Shown: positions 8,473 through 17,657, numbered from the stretch's first letter. The stretch is DNA of 64,000 bases from CAZRSW01 sp964602845 (GCA_964602845.1 CAZRSW010000008.1:1-64000), one strand, 5' to 3'. Numbers and translations: made by a program. The notes: a model not told the origin generated them from the sequence alone.

Positions 8473-9897
8473 ATGCAGATGACCGGTGATTCGGATTTCG
8501 ATCTAATGGGTCATTTGATGCGAAGGGCTGGTTTCGGGGCCACCAGGGGAGAATTGGAAGAGTCTCTCGAGATTGGGTATGAAACCAAGGTTGAGCAGCT
8601 GCTGAATCCTTCTGATCCTGACAATATCCCCGACGATATCATAAGACGCTACCATGTGGACCAGTCAGAATTGCGTCAGCTGGGTAGCGCAGGGTCTTAT
8701 TGGATGTATCGTATGATTAGTACCCGGTGCCCATTAGAGGAAAAAATCGCCCTGTTTTGGCATGGGTTATTTGCTACCGGGTACTCAAAGCTAAATCAGG
8801 CTCGTGTGCTTCTAAACCAGATAGATATGTTTCGCAGATATGGGTTGGGCAATTTCAAATCTCTTTTGGTTGAATTGTCGAAAGATCCCGCGATGATTAT
8901 TTGGTTGGATAATAATGATAATCACAAGGGTGCAGTTAACGAGAATTATGGAAGAGAACTCCTGGAATTATTTTCGATGGGAATTGGAAATTATAGCGAG
9001 GATGATGTTAAAGAGTGTGCTAGAGCGTTTACTGGTTGGACACTAGGGAACGCAGAGTACATGGCGATGCGAGCGAGTAAGGATTCTATATGGCCATACG
9101 GCCGAATAGCTTGGCATTACGAGTATAGAGAAGATGACCATGATGGGGAGGAGAAGACGTTTTTGGGAGAGACTGGAGCTTTCAGTGGTGAAGATGTCAT
9201 AGAGATCATTGCCCGTCAGGAGGCCACTGCAAGGTTTGTTGCGACGAGGCTCTTTCAGTACTTTGTAGCCGATGAAATTACGCCCAAGGGTGAAGAACTT
9301 ATTGGTCAGATGATGGATACTTATTTTAAATCAGATTATGAAATCGCATCCGTTTTGAGAACTATGTTCAACTCGGAGTATTTTAAGTCCGACGACGCGC
9401 GGTATGCTCGGATCAAGGGCCCAGTGGAGGCTATAGTTGGAACTATCAGACTTGCGGGTAGCTACAGGAGCCCCACTATAGAAGTTCATGACCTTTGGGG
9501 TTACACAATGTTCATGGGGCAAGGACTATTGAATCCTCCCACTGTTGAGGGTTGGCATGAGGGAATGGAATGGATTGATAGTGGGTCACTCGTTGAACGT
9601 GTGAATTTTTCTGCACGTGAACTCAGTGATGTAACTAAGCCGGGCGTTGTTGATATAACTCAGAGGTTACTCAAGAAACATACTGGCGGCATTACACCTA
9701 TTGATATAGTTGATGGATGTTTGGAATTGATGGGCCCGCTCCAAGTTGGTCAAACCACTCGGGATGGACTGATAGACTTTGTGACCTCATTGGATCAAAT
9801 AAATGAAGATACTGGGAAGAGAGATAATACTGTCGAGGATCAGATTGCTAAGACTTTGGGAGTTATAGCCTCAACCAGAGAATATCAATTGGCTTGA
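8473..9897 (+). CDS. DUF1800-family protein (cassette A)
   Basis: The 474-residue protein is a DUF1800 member. It has LMGHLMRRAGFGATRGELE near the N-terminus, MALFW-type KIALFWHGLFATG (about 92-104), the DPAMIIWLDNN-DNHKGAVNENYGRELLELFSMGIGNY core (about 137-173), CARAFTGWT (about 181-189) and FNSEYFKS near 297. The family has no proven activity but is nearly always next to DUF1501, as here. There is no signal peptide: the conserved core begins at about residue 9. The start could be Met1 or Met3. The NHL gene begins 54 bases after the stop. Paralogs are at 28957 and 44326. Confidence 0.92.
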   Translation: MQMTGDSDFDLMGHLMRRAGFGATRGELEESLEIGYETKVEQLLNPSDPDNIPDDIIRRYHVDQSELRQLGSAGSYWMYRMISTRCPLEEKIALFWHGLFATGYSKLNQARVLLNQIDMFRRYGLGNFKSLLVELSKDPAMIIWLDNNDNHKGAVNENYGRELLELFSMGIGNYSEDDVKECARAFTGWTLGNAEYMAMRASKDSIWPYGRIAWHYEYREDDHDGEEKTFLGETGAFSGEDVIEIIARQEATARFVATRLFQYFVADEITPKGEELIGQMMDTYFKSDYEIASVLRTMFNSEYFKSDDARYARIKGPVEAIVGTIRLAGSYRSPTIEVHDLWGYTMFMGQGLLNPPTVEGWHEGMEWIDSGSLVERVNFSARELSDVTKPGVVDITQRLLKKHTGGITPIDIVDGCLELMGPLQVGQTTRDGLIDFVTSLDQINEDTGKRDNTVEDQIAKTLGVIASTREYQLA

Positions 9898-9951
9898 CAA
9901 TCTTTCTGACGCGAGCTGTTGTTGTTTTATTCCAAGCTAGCGGGAGGATTT

Positions 9952-10977
9952 GTGTCGACTTCGAAAACGCTTAAAATAAAATACTTGAAGACTATAGGTA
10001 TCACCAATAATGGAGATAATGGACGTGGTTTTGCCAATCCATATGATATAGCGGTTGGTAGAGCGGGAAGGTTATACGCTTTAAATAGGTGCGACCCAGA
10101 TAGGCGCGAGTTTATAAGAGTGGGTATATTTAACCTCGAAGAGGAATATATCGGCGAATTTGGATATGGCTATGGCGATGGAGATGGCCAGATGGTTTGG
10201 CCTGTTGCAATCTCATTTGATAGCAAGAAAAGATTACTGGTTACAGACGAATATAATCATCGGGTCTCGATATTCACAGAAACAGGTGAATTTGTAAGAA
10301 AATGGGGAGTGTTTGGCAAGAGTGCTGGGGAGTTCAATGGTCCGGCAGGTATTGGGATTGATACAAGAGATAATGTATATATTGCTGATCAAAACAATCA
10401 TAGAATACAGAAATATTCCATAGAAGGACGTTTTATAGGTCAGTGGGGAGAATTTGGTACTCGCAAGGGCCAATTTGATTTGCCGTGGGGTATATGCGTT
10501 GACAGTAACAACGATGTGTATGTTGCAGATTGGAGGAATGACCGTGTGCAGAAATTTGATCAGGATGGTGTCTTTATAGCTGAGTTCGGTTCATCTGGCA
10601 CAAGTACTGGTTATCTAAGTAGGCCTACTGGTGTCGCGGTTGACCGAGAGGGTGTTATATATATCGCTGATTGGGGGAATGAACGTGTCCAATTGTTTAA
10701 TCAATCTGGCGAGTCTTTGAAAGTTCTGCGAGGTGAGGCGACGTTATCCTTGTGGGCAAAGGATTTCTTCAATTCCAATCCAGATGAAGTGGAAACCCGA
10801 GAGCTATCCAATTTAGTACCGAAACTTGATCATACCCCTAGCGACGCCTACCATATTTCGTCGCAGACGGAACCTTTTTTCTGGGGGCCGGTTTCCGTGA
10901 CTGTCGACAATAATGACCGACTGTATGTTGTAGAAACTAATCGGCACCGTATACAGGTGTACCAGAAAGAGGCTTAA
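9952..10977 (+). CDS. NHL-repeat beta-propeller protein (cassette A)
   Basis: This is a propeller built of about six NHL repeats, with repeated units such as GEFNGPAGIGIDTRDNVYIAD, NHRIQKY and NDRVQKFD. An insertion of about 55 residues before the last blade, starting RGEATLSLWAKDFF, recurs in the cassette B paralog. The protein ends RHRIQVYQKEA. NHL propellers bind proteins, RNA or ligands, or act as lyases; none of these is indicated. GTG at 9952 is chosen because GGGAGG lies directly upstream, whereas TTG 9919 has no ribosome site. From GTG it has 341 residues and no export signal. Confidence 0.9.
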   Translation: MSTSKTLKIKYLKTIGITNNGDNGRGFANPYDIAVGRAGRLYALNRCDPDRREFIRVGIFNLEEEYIGEFGYGYGDGDGQMVWPVAISFDSKKRLLVTDEYNHRVSIFTETGEFVRKWGVFGKSAGEFNGPAGIGIDTRDNVYIADQNNHRIQKYSIEGRFIGQWGEFGTRKGQFDLPWGICVDSNNDVYVADWRNDRVQKFDQDGVFIAEFGSSGTSTGYLSRPTGVAVDREGVIYIADWGNERVQLFNQSGESLKVLRGEATLSLWAKDFFNSNPDEVETRELSNLVPKLDHTPSDAYHISSQTEPFFWGPVSVTVDNNDRLYVVETNRHRIQVYQKEA

Positions 10978-11061
10978 TATGGTTGATTCTGTCGTATCGA
11001 AAGTGTGATGGTACAAACTTAATGAGATCAACACATATATTAGGTAAAGAGGGATAGTATC

Positions 11062-11307
11062 ATGACAATTGCTACCATTTTGAAGTTACCTTATCTTTGG
11101 GCTCTGCTCGGTCTATTGTTGGGCGGGGTGTTTGGTGCTTCAGATCTGTCGGTGTGGCTTATAGCCACTTCTTTGGTAGTATTCCTTCTATTCATGAAAT
11201 TTAGCGGTCTTCCCAAGAGAGAAGGAGAGGGCAAGCTGTTTTCTGGTGGGGTGCTCCTTATCGTAGGTTGGATATTGGGGTTTATCATTCGCGGAATCTT
11301 GATTTGA
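11062..11307 (+). CDS. Small three-helix membrane protein, unknown function
   Basis: The 81-residue protein has about three hydrophobic segments: near 8-25, 28-46 and 61-79. The only polar part is the short loop LPKREGEGKLFSG (about 50-62). It matches no family I recognise. GAGGG precedes the ATG with good spacing, and it lies 84 bases after the cassette A NHL gene on the same strand, so it may be cotranscribed with the cassette. The other two cassettes have no counterpart. Confidence 0.65.
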   Translation: MTIATILKLPYLWALLGLLLGGVFGASDLSVWLIATSLVVFLLFMKFSGLPKREGEGKLFSGGVLLIVGWILGFIIRGILI

Positions 11308-11381
11308 GACACTTAGTATAGGGTTGAGTCTGGTTCTCTAGTATTGTAGTGTTTTCTAACATTTTTACTGACTAGGGAGAT

Positions 11382-12551
11382 TTAATTATTTTGACCCTGC
11401 GATCTGGTTGCCTCGATCTGAGCCCCCAGTAGGATTAACCTCATATTTTGTTCTACGGCGTCTGCGGCTAGTTTATATGATAGGACTGAAGATTCCTCAA
11501 GGGTTAAAGGCGCGTTTGTGATGGAACAAGCAGCGTTGATTCCGTGTGCGTGCACGGCAGAAAAGTCATTTCCTAGCATCCCACATACAGCTATTGTTGG
11601 GATATTCATTTCTTTCGCCATGTGGGAGACGCCAATGGGTGCTTTATTATAGATAGTTTGATAGTCTAGGCACCCTTCTCCTGTTATTACTAGGTCAGCA
11701 TTCTTGAGTTTTGCCCGTAGCCCTACAGTATCTAGTACAATGTCGACACCTGGTTTGAGTGTTCCATTAAGGAAAGCCATTATACCTCCACCTAAGCCTC
11801 CAGCTGCACCAGACCCAGGGATCTTATCTATCTGTTTACCTAGATCTGTTTCTACAATGTCCGATAATTTTTTTAATGAGGCGTCCAGTTCACGTATCAT
11901 ATCCTTGGTTGCGCCTTTCTGAGGGCCATATATAGCGGATGCTCCTTCTGGACCCGTTAGTGGGTTGTTTACGTCACATGCAACTAATATTTCTGTGTCA
12001 TATATGCGAGTATCTATGGAGCTCATATCTATTGCTGCTAGTTCTCGTAATGCTGCTCCCCCGAATCGTAAAGATTCACCGTTATGGTCAAGTAATTTGA
12101 TTCCAAGAGCTTGAGCCATCCCCGCTCCACCGTCGTTCGTCGCGCTACCGCCAATGCCTAGAATGAATTTTCTGTAGCCTTTGTCTAGGGCTGATTTTAA
12201 CGCCTGTCCGAGTCCATAGGTGGTTGTAGTTAATGGATTACGTTTCTCATCAGGGATTAGGGCAAGCCCTGATGTGCGAGCCATTTCAATGATCGCTGTT
12301 TTACCATCTCCCATTGATCCCCATTGGGCTACTAGATTTTCTCCTAAAGGGCCTAGTACTGTACATTCGTGTATTTCGCCTCCAGAACCATCTACAAGTG
12401 TTTCCAAGGTTCCATCCCCGCCATCCGCGACGGGCACTAATGAAGTATCAGCCTCAGGTAATACCCGCAGAACTCCATCTCTGAATGCTTTTGCTGCATC
12501 CAGTCCCGAAATGCTACCTTTGAATGCTTGCGGGGCGAGAATGATTCTCAT
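11382..12551 (-). CDS. Glycerate kinase (type I, GarK/GlxK family)
   Basis: This enzyme phosphorylates D-glycerate with ATP, feeding glycolysis or photorespiration-like routes. It has the type I glycerate kinase pattern: MRIILAPQAFKGSISGLDAAKAF at the N-terminus, PVADGGDGTLETL, ILGIGGSATNDGGAGMAQALG mid-protein, and DLVITGEGCLDYQT near residue 290. From the preferred ATG at 12551 it has 389 residues, within the family range. That start has GGGAG 8 bases upstream; the more distal in-frame ATG codons at 12599 and 12557 are less convincing. It is a single gene converging on the small membrane protein. Confidence 0.92.
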   Translation of the reverse strand: MRIILAPQAFKGSISGLDAAKAFRDGVLRVLPEADTSLVPVADGGDGTLETLVDGSGGEIHECTVLGPLGENLVAQWGSMGDGKTAIIEMARTSGLALIPDEKRNPLTTTTYGLGQALKSALDKGYRKFILGIGGSATNDGGAGMAQALGIKLLDHNGESLRFGGAALRELAAIDMSSIDTRIYDTEILVACDVNNPLTGPEGASAIYGPQKGATKDMIRELDASLKKLSDIVETDLGKQIDKIPGSGAAGGLGGGIMAFLNGTLKPGVDIVLDTVGLRAKLKNADLVITGEGCLDYQTIYNKAPIGVSHMAKEMNIPTIAVCGMLGNDFSAVHAHGINAACSITNAPLTLEESSVLSYKLAADAVEQNMRLILLGAQIEATRSQGQNN

Positions 12552-12693
12552 AGTCATGACTCCCTGATCGGTAAAGTATAGATCTCCATTGTAGTGCAAT
12601 GGGGTTATATAATCATCTGCATATTGTTATATTGGCATAGTGTTGAAATCTTGTTGTGGGCTGTCAGTCTACATAATTTTGGAGATATTCGTT

Positions 12694-13014
12694 ATGGCAA
12701 GGAAAAAAATGGATGGACCTAGGCGTCAATTGTTCGCAAATATAGATGAAGAACTATATCTAAAGTTAAAATCGAAAGCAGCCACTGACAGGTTGTCTAT
12801 TAGAGAAATTCTTGAGTTGGCATTGGCAAGCTACTTTGAACCTGATCAAGGTCAATATGGTGTACAACAATTTGAGGGTGATAAAGGGAATATATGGGAA
12901 GATGACGAGTACCTTGCGATGCAAGCTGAGCGTCCATTAGGTTCCCCTGTTGAATTGACATCAGAAGAGGCAAAAAGGGTTGCGTTGGAGGGATTCCAAT
13001 GGAACGAACACTGA
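12694..13014 (+). CDS. Ribbon-helix-helix-like antitoxin candidate
   Basis: From ATG 12694 (TTGGAGATA upstream) the protein has 106 residues. RRQLFANIDEELYLKLKSKAATDRLSIREILELALASYF (about 10-48) fits a ribbon-helix-helix: one beta strand and two helices, as in CopG-type antitoxins. The acidic C-terminal half (about 50-106) could wrap a toxin. Its last 16 bases overlap the start of a PIN-like gene, the usual arrangement of VapBC-type pairs. TTG 12640 in the same frame is less likely as a start. Confidence 0.7.
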   Translation: MARKKMDGPRRQLFANIDEELYLKLKSKAATDRLSIREILELALASYFEPDQGQYGVQQFEGDKGNIWEDDEYLAMQAERPLGSPVELTSEEAKRVALEGFQWNEH

Positions 13015-13412
13015 ATCAGGTGTTACTTGATAAATCGATCCTCGATGAATATCGGCTTGGCTCAGATAAGGCAGTAAGCCTGATAACCCAGATAATCTCC
13101 GGCAAAATAGATGCGTCAATTTCATCAGCTACTGTCCTTGAGATTTGGATGGATCCTGTTTTCGACAGGAGGATGGAGATCGGGTTCGCAGGGTTATTGG
13201 AATTCTTACGAGAGATTCCATTTGACAATAACTGCGCAAAAAAGGCCGGTTATTTGTTGCGTACTCATAATTCTATGGGGTTCGGTATTGCGGCTGTGTT
13301 GGCCACCGCTGACTGTCATGATCTTGGTGTTCTAGTAGGTGAGTCCAATGGTGTACCAGACGATTTTGATATTGTGATGCGATACGAGGATGTCGTAAAG
13401 ATACAAAGCTGA
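12999..13412 (+). CDS. PIN-like protein, putative toxin or relic
   Basis: The 137-residue protein has the size and outline of a PIN-domain RNase. Strand VLLDKSILDEY supplies Asp11, and SATVLEIW supplies Glu48. The segment GFGIAAVLATADCHDLGVLVG (about 94-114) corresponds to the third PIN motif, where an Asp normally precedes the AA-ATA helix; here that place is taken by Gly. Asp105/Asp108 and DDF at 121-123 might supply the remaining acids. It overlaps the RHH-like gene by 16 bases. With one metal ligand displaced, activity is uncertain, and an unrelated alpha/beta protein is possible. Confidence 0.6.
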   Translation: MERTLNQVLLDKSILDEYRLGSDKAVSLITQIISGKIDASISSATVLEIWMDPVFDRRMEIGFAGLLEFLREIPFDNNCAKKAGYLLRTHNSMGFGIAAVLATADCHDLGVLVGESNGVPDDFDIVMRYEDVVKIQS

Positions 13413-13421
13413 ATGACTAGT

Positions 13422-15278
13422 TTAAAGTGTCTCTTGTATTTTTGACGCTAGTCGTAAAGTCATCCCAGGAATAGATGCTATTTCTTCAAGATTTGCGGAT
13501 TTAATACCTTTAACTGAGCCAAAATGTTTTAGAAGAGCTCTTCGCTTTTTGGGACCGATACCCGGGATCAAGTCTAAAGATGATTTGATTGCATTGCGTG
13601 ATCGTTTGTTGCGATGATAGGTTATGGCAAAGCGATGTGCCTCGTCTCTCGCGCGTTGAAGTAAAAACAACCCGTGAGAATTACGAGGTAAGGTGATTGC
13701 CTCTGGAGTTTCTGGAACGAATAGTTCCTCCTTTTTCTTGGCAATGCTGGCAATTGCAATATCTTCAATTCCCATATCTAATAAGACTTGTAAAGATGCC
13801 CCCAAATGTCCCTTCCCACCATCTATGAGGACTAGGTCAGGTTTTTTGGTCCATTGATAATGGTTATTTCCCATTTTGGGTGTCCCATCTGTGTCACTAT
13901 TCATTCGTTTGAATCTTCTGCTTAGCATTTCCTTCATCATCGAATAGTCATCGATACCAGGGACAGTTCGTATGGAAAATCTTCTATATTCTGAACTTTT
14001 AGGGTGCCCATCTTGGAAGACGACCATACTACCCACTGAACTTTTCCCGCTAGTATTAGAGATGTCGTAACATTCGATTCTTTTGGGTAGTGTAGGTAGA
14101 TGAAGGGCTTCCTGCAGTTCTACCATAGCGTTGTTATTGTTTTCCATCTCAGCATACCTGGCACCCTGTAGCTGATTAATTCCTTCGTTGGCATTATCTA
14201 TGACCATATTTATCAGATTTTTCTTTTCACCGCGCATCGGGGTTTGTATTCTGACCTTGTGGCTTGTTTTGCTTGTCAGAAACTCCTCAATTGTTTTGGT
14301 TTCCGCTGGATTAGGTAACTGAGTTAATATTAGTGGAGGTATGTAAGGTGTAAATTCATAAAACTGTTTCATGAATGCTTCCTGTACGGCTACAAGGTTG
14401 TCATCTTGTCCCACTTGCATTAAATAGTTATCTCTGCCTACGAGTTTGCCATGTCGCACAAAAAATATTTCCACCCATGCTTCTGATGACCATTGTGAAC
14501 AAGCGATCACGTCCATATTCTGATTGGAAAGTGTAAGAACTTTTTGGCCTTCGTGTACTTTCTCAATTGCTCTGATCTGGTCTCTTAAGGAGGCCGCGGT
14601 TTCGAATTGCAGTTCCTCCGCTGATTTCAGCATTTTATCTCTAAGGGAATTCACCACATGGCTGGTTTGACCTTCCAGAAATAAGATCACTTGTTCAATG
14701 ATGTGGAGGTATTCTTTCTTGTCAGCAGCTCCTATGCAAGGTCCTACGCACCGGTTTATATGAAAATCTAAGCAGGCTCTCTCATCCTTACCTGTTATCG
14801 CTTTTGTGCACGATCTGTACGGAAAAAGTTTCTTCAAAAGTTTTAACGTTTTCCTTACACTGCCAGCACTTGCGAACGGACCAAAATACCTCGCATCTTT
14901 CTCTTTCTTTACGTTCCTTGTTATGTAAACTTGTGGAAAATCTTCTGACACATCTATCTTAATGAATGGGTAACTTTTGTCATCTTTTAGTCTTGAGTTG
15001 AATCTTGGACGGTGTGCCTTGATTAAATTGGACTCTAAAATTAAGGCTTCTTGTTCAGATTCGGTTACAATGAACTCGAAGTCATGGAGTGATTTGATTA
15101 GAGATATGACTTTGGGCTCAGTATGACGGGAATTTGAGAAGTATGATCTTAGTCGAGATTTTAAGCTTAATGCCTTTCCCACATAAATTATTTTCCCGGA
15201 CTTGTCCCGCATTAAATAGACTCCCGGTCTATTCGGAGTCCTTCGTAGTCTTTCAGAAAATGGATTTGTCGTTGGCAT
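13422..15278 (-). CDS. uvrC: UvrABC excinuclease subunit C
   Basis: UvrC makes both incisions in nucleotide excision repair. The 618-residue protein is full length. The GIY-YIG nuclease domain is at about 14-92 (GVYLMRDKSGKIIYVGKALSLKSRL), with a Cys cluster near 157-180 (C-ACLDFHINRCVGPC). The UVR helix pair is at about 203-238, the RNase H-like C-terminal nuclease includes ECYDISNTSG and VLIDGGKGHL, and the helix-hairpin-helix tail is IPGIGPKKRRALLKHFGS. It is downstream of the tail-anchored protein and recombinase genes on the same strand, and its stop nearly meets that of the PIN-like gene. Confidence 0.97.
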   Translation of the reverse strand: MPTTNPFSERLRRTPNRPGVYLMRDKSGKIIYVGKALSLKSRLRSYFSNSRHTEPKVISLIKSLHDFEFIVTESEQEALILESNLIKAHRPRFNSRLKDDKSYPFIKIDVSEDFPQVYITRNVKKEKDARYFGPFASAGSVRKTLKLLKKLFPYRSCTKAITGKDERACLDFHINRCVGPCIGAADKKEYLHIIEQVILFLEGQTSHVVNSLRDKMLKSAEELQFETAASLRDQIRAIEKVHEGQKVLTLSNQNMDVIACSQWSSEAWVEIFFVRHGKLVGRDNYLMQVGQDDNLVAVQEAFMKQFYEFTPYIPPLILTQLPNPAETKTIEEFLTSKTSHKVRIQTPMRGEKKNLINMVIDNANEGINQLQGARYAEMENNNNAMVELQEALHLPTLPKRIECYDISNTSGKSSVGSMVVFQDGHPKSSEYRRFSIRTVPGIDDYSMMKEMLSRRFKRMNSDTDGTPKMGNNHYQWTKKPDLVLIDGGKGHLGASLQVLLDMGIEDIAIASIAKKKEELFVPETPEAITLPRNSHGLFLLQRARDEAHRFAITYHRNKRSRNAIKSSLDLIPGIGPKKRRALLKHFGSVKGIKSANLEEIASIPGMTLRLASKIQETL

Positions 15279-15343
15279 GGGCCCCGATTAATATTGGAAG
15301 TGGCAATGGAATAGCAGGGCTATTGTTTTATAACCCGTGAGCA

Positions 15344-15682
15344 TTAACGAAGTAGTATCGTTAGCCCAAATAGCGCAATTAATATAATAGATGCTACGAT
15401 CCCAATATTTCTGAGTTCACCCGACAAATGAGGATATGTGAGTGTGCTAATGTTAGTTGATTCACTACGGCTAGACTTGGGTAAAACTGATTTTCGAGGT
15501 TGGGTTGAAGGAGTGGGGGTTGGTGTGGCCATGCTTTTTTCAGTGGTGGTAGGCAGACTGGTGGCTGAAGATGTCGCCCCTGTAGGCATGGAGTTAACGA
15601 CATCCGGCTTTGAACGATTCCTTCTCTTCCGTTGCTGTAATTTCGCTTGCCTGGCAGCTCTTTGTTTCCCTTTGCTTGGCAT
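15344..15682 (-). CDS. Basic, C-terminally anchored small membrane protein
   Basis: The protein has 112 residues and no named family. The first 27 are strongly basic (KQRAARQAKLQQRKRRNRSK), suggesting nucleic-acid or phospholipid contact. Residues about 35-85 are Thr/Ser/Pro-rich and probably disordered (ATPTPTPSTQP). One C-terminal helix, GIVASIILIALFGLTIL, at about 93-109 is a likely tail anchor. CAGGAG lies 6 bases before the ATG. It sits between the recombinase gene (56 bases upstream) and uvrC (65 bases downstream) on the same strand, which suggests a shared transcript. Confidence 0.7.
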   Translation of the reverse strand: MPSKGKQRAARQAKLQQRKRRNRSKPDVVNSMPTGATSSATSLPTTTEKSMATPTPTPSTQPRKSVLPKSSRSESTNISTLTYPHLSGELRNIGIVASIILIALFGLTILLR

Positions 15683-15738
15683 ATCATACTCCTGGTAAGA
15701 CCAATATGGTCATATGTTATTGTGGTTCTACTCGATAA

Positions 15739-16677
15739 CTAATGCGCTCTTGGATGGGCAGACTCATATGATTCTCTCACAAAACTGTCTGTTAGGTGCG
15801 TGTATATCTGGGTAGTTGTAATACTAGCATGCCCCAAGAGCTCTTGTACGTGCCTTAAAGGAGCCCCTCCGTGGATAAGATGTGAGGCAAAGCTATGCCT
15901 GAGGGTATGTGGAGATACCTTCGAGGCTATGCCTATAGAATTTGCACGTTCTTTCAAAATGTACCAAAAACCCTGCCTTGTGAGATTATTTCCCTGATGG
16001 CTAAGGAAGAGGGTTTTTTCCTTTCTAGACTTTATTAACTTTGGCCTGCTGTTGGCAAGGTAATTTTTTATACTGTTGATCGCTACAGGATGAATAGGTA
16101 CTATCCTTTCCTTACCTCCTTTACCTAGGCAACGAACTGCCCCGGATATTAGATCTACATCCTGGACCTTGAGAGCTATTAGTTCGCTCACCCTCAGACC
16201 AGCGGCGTATGCAACGTGAAGCATGGCAAAGTCTCGTAGGGTGGTAACAGCGTTAGAAGAGGAAATTGTAGACTCTATCAAGTTTTTTACTTCTAGTACA
16301 CTTATTGCTTTAGGTAGTGACCTAACTTTTCTTGGTGGTGAAATATCTTCACTTGGGTCGCTATCGATATAGCCTTCGTTGTGCAGATATGCCATGTAAG
16401 ACTTTATCGAGGCTAATTTTCGGGATCTAGTGGAACCAGCGTATTCTTTCACCACCATGTGTTTAGAGAAGGCAGTTATGTCTTTATTAGACACGTTTTT
16501 CCAGCCGGCAACGTCTAATTTGCGCTGTATACCAGGATTCAGGAAATGTAAGAGTTGTAGTAGGTCACATTTGTAAGAAATGACTGTGTTTTGAGATGCA
16601 CCGCGTTCGACCACAAGGTATTCCAAGAATCCGTCTATATCGGATCTCATTTTAGATATCGTGTTAGACATGCTCAC
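15739..16677 (-). CDS. XerC/XerD-type tyrosine recombinase
   Basis: A 312-residue site-specific recombinase that probably resolves chromosome dimers at dif. The N-terminal SAM-like core-binding domain is at about 12-105. The catalytic domain carries the complete set: Arg162 (GLRVSELIAL), Lys186 in the beta hairpin (LGKGGKER), His257 and Arg260 (HTLRHSFASHLI), His283 (LLGHASITTTQ) and the nucleophile Tyr292 (IYTHL). XerC and XerD cannot be told apart here. There is no phage or integron context, and the neighbours are housekeeping genes, which supports the Xer role. Confidence 0.93.
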   Translation of the reverse strand: MSMSNTISKMRSDIDGFLEYLVVERGASQNTVISYKCDLLQLLHFLNPGIQRKLDVAGWKNVSNKDITAFSKHMVVKEYAGSTRSRKLASIKSYMAYLHNEGYIDSDPSEDISPPRKVRSLPKAISVLEVKNLIESTISSSNAVTTLRDFAMLHVAYAAGLRVSELIALKVQDVDLISGAVRCLGKGGKERIVPIHPVAINSIKNYLANSRPKLIKSRKEKTLFLSHQGNNLTRQGFWYILKERANSIGIASKVSPHTLRHSFASHLIHGGAPLRHVQELLGHASITTTQIYTHLTDSFVRESYESAHPRAH

Positions 16678-16723
16678 TGGATAATTTTAACATGAGTTAA
16701 TAGATCTTCTGGTTATGTTCGCC

Positions 16724-16752
16724 TTGACACTTTCATGAGAGAATAGAACAAT
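16724..16752 (+). promoter_or_regulatory. Possible sigma-70-type promoter for lgt
   Basis: A consensus TTGACA at 16724-16729 and AACAAT at 16747-16752 are separated by 17 bases, with the lgt ATG 38 bases beyond. It lies in the 113-base divergent gap between the recombinase and lgt. Confidence 0.5.
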
Positions 16753-16790
16753 TTACTTTTAGAGAATCATCGTTTCGGAGACACTCGTAC

Positions 16791-17657
16791 ATGGTAGAGA
16801 TTAATGCGGGCCCATATTTATTTCAAATGGGATCTTTTATTTTGAGTTGGCACGGATTATTTAGTTTGATTGGGGTAGGGTCTGCTGTATTTCTTGTGGG
16901 GCGTTGGGCTACCTTAATCGAGATGAGCCCTGACGACATATATTCTATAGCTGTTTGGGCGATAATAGGGGGTATAATCGGAGCAAGGCTGGTCCATGTC
17001 ATCGATAACTTGGGTGGCGACAATGGATACCTTAATTCTCCAGAAAAGATCATTGCTATTTGGTCCGGGGGTATTGGCGTATGGGGTGGTATACTCGGAG
17101 GATTCCTCGGTGGAGCTATCGCTTGTAGGGTGATGAAGTACCCCTTGGGAATTGTGGCTGACTTAACCGCTCCCGCAATGTTGTTTGCCCAGTCTGTAGG
17201 TAGGTTGGGCGACATAGTTAATGGGGAGCATTGTGCCCATGAAACAGGATTGTTCCTCGGATTTGTTTGGACTCATTTCCAAAGCGCTGCCGGGTACTGT
17301 GCGAGGGGTATAGGATTTTCAGTACATCCTGTCATTGCCTATGAAATCCTATGGAATTTTCTCGTTCTGTTTATAATTTGGAATCTCAGATTTCGCATGA
17401 AACCTCCCGGTATGTTGTTTGCTTTATATTTGGCTTTATACGCCGTAGGTCGGTTTTTAATCTCGTTTTACAGAGAAGATCGCGTTTGGATAGCTGGGTT
17501 GCAGGAAGCGCACTTTATCGCGTTGTTTGTACTGATACTAACCGTACCATTGCTAGCCTATAAGGCGCGGATAGTAGATTCTGGAGTGGTAGAGTCGGAA
17601 GTAGCCGAACTTGTGCCTAGGAATACCAGAGCGGAAAGAAGGCGAGATAGGCGCTAG
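16791..17657 (+). CDS. lgt: Prolipoprotein diacylglyceryl transferase
   Basis: Lgt moves diacylglycerol from phosphatidylglycerol to the lipobox Cys of prolipoproteins, the first step of lipoprotein maturation, in the inner membrane. The 288-residue protein has about seven membrane helices, GARLVHVIDNLGG (about 61-73), SGGIGVWGGILGG (about 93-105) and the Lgt signature VGRLGDIVNGEHCA (about 140-153). In E. coli the matching place reads GRIGN; here that Asn is Asp. YRED after the sixth helix is typical. The tail is basic (NTRAERRRDRR). It converges with recJ, sharing 4 bases. The HtrA-like gene at 48156 is a likely client. Confidence 0.95.
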   Translation: MVEINAGPYLFQMGSFILSWHGLFSLIGVGSAVFLVGRWATLIEMSPDDIYSIAVWAIIGGIIGARLVHVIDNLGGDNGYLNSPEKIIAIWSGGIGVWGGILGGFLGGAIACRVMKYPLGIVADLTAPAMLFAQSVGRLGDIVNGEHCAHETGLFLGFVWTHFQSAAGYCARGIGFSVHPVIAYEILWNFLVLFIIWNLRFRMKPPGMLFALYLALYAVGRFLISFYREDRVWIAGLQEAHFIALFVLILTVPLLAYKARIVDSGVVESEVAELVPRNTRAERRRDRR

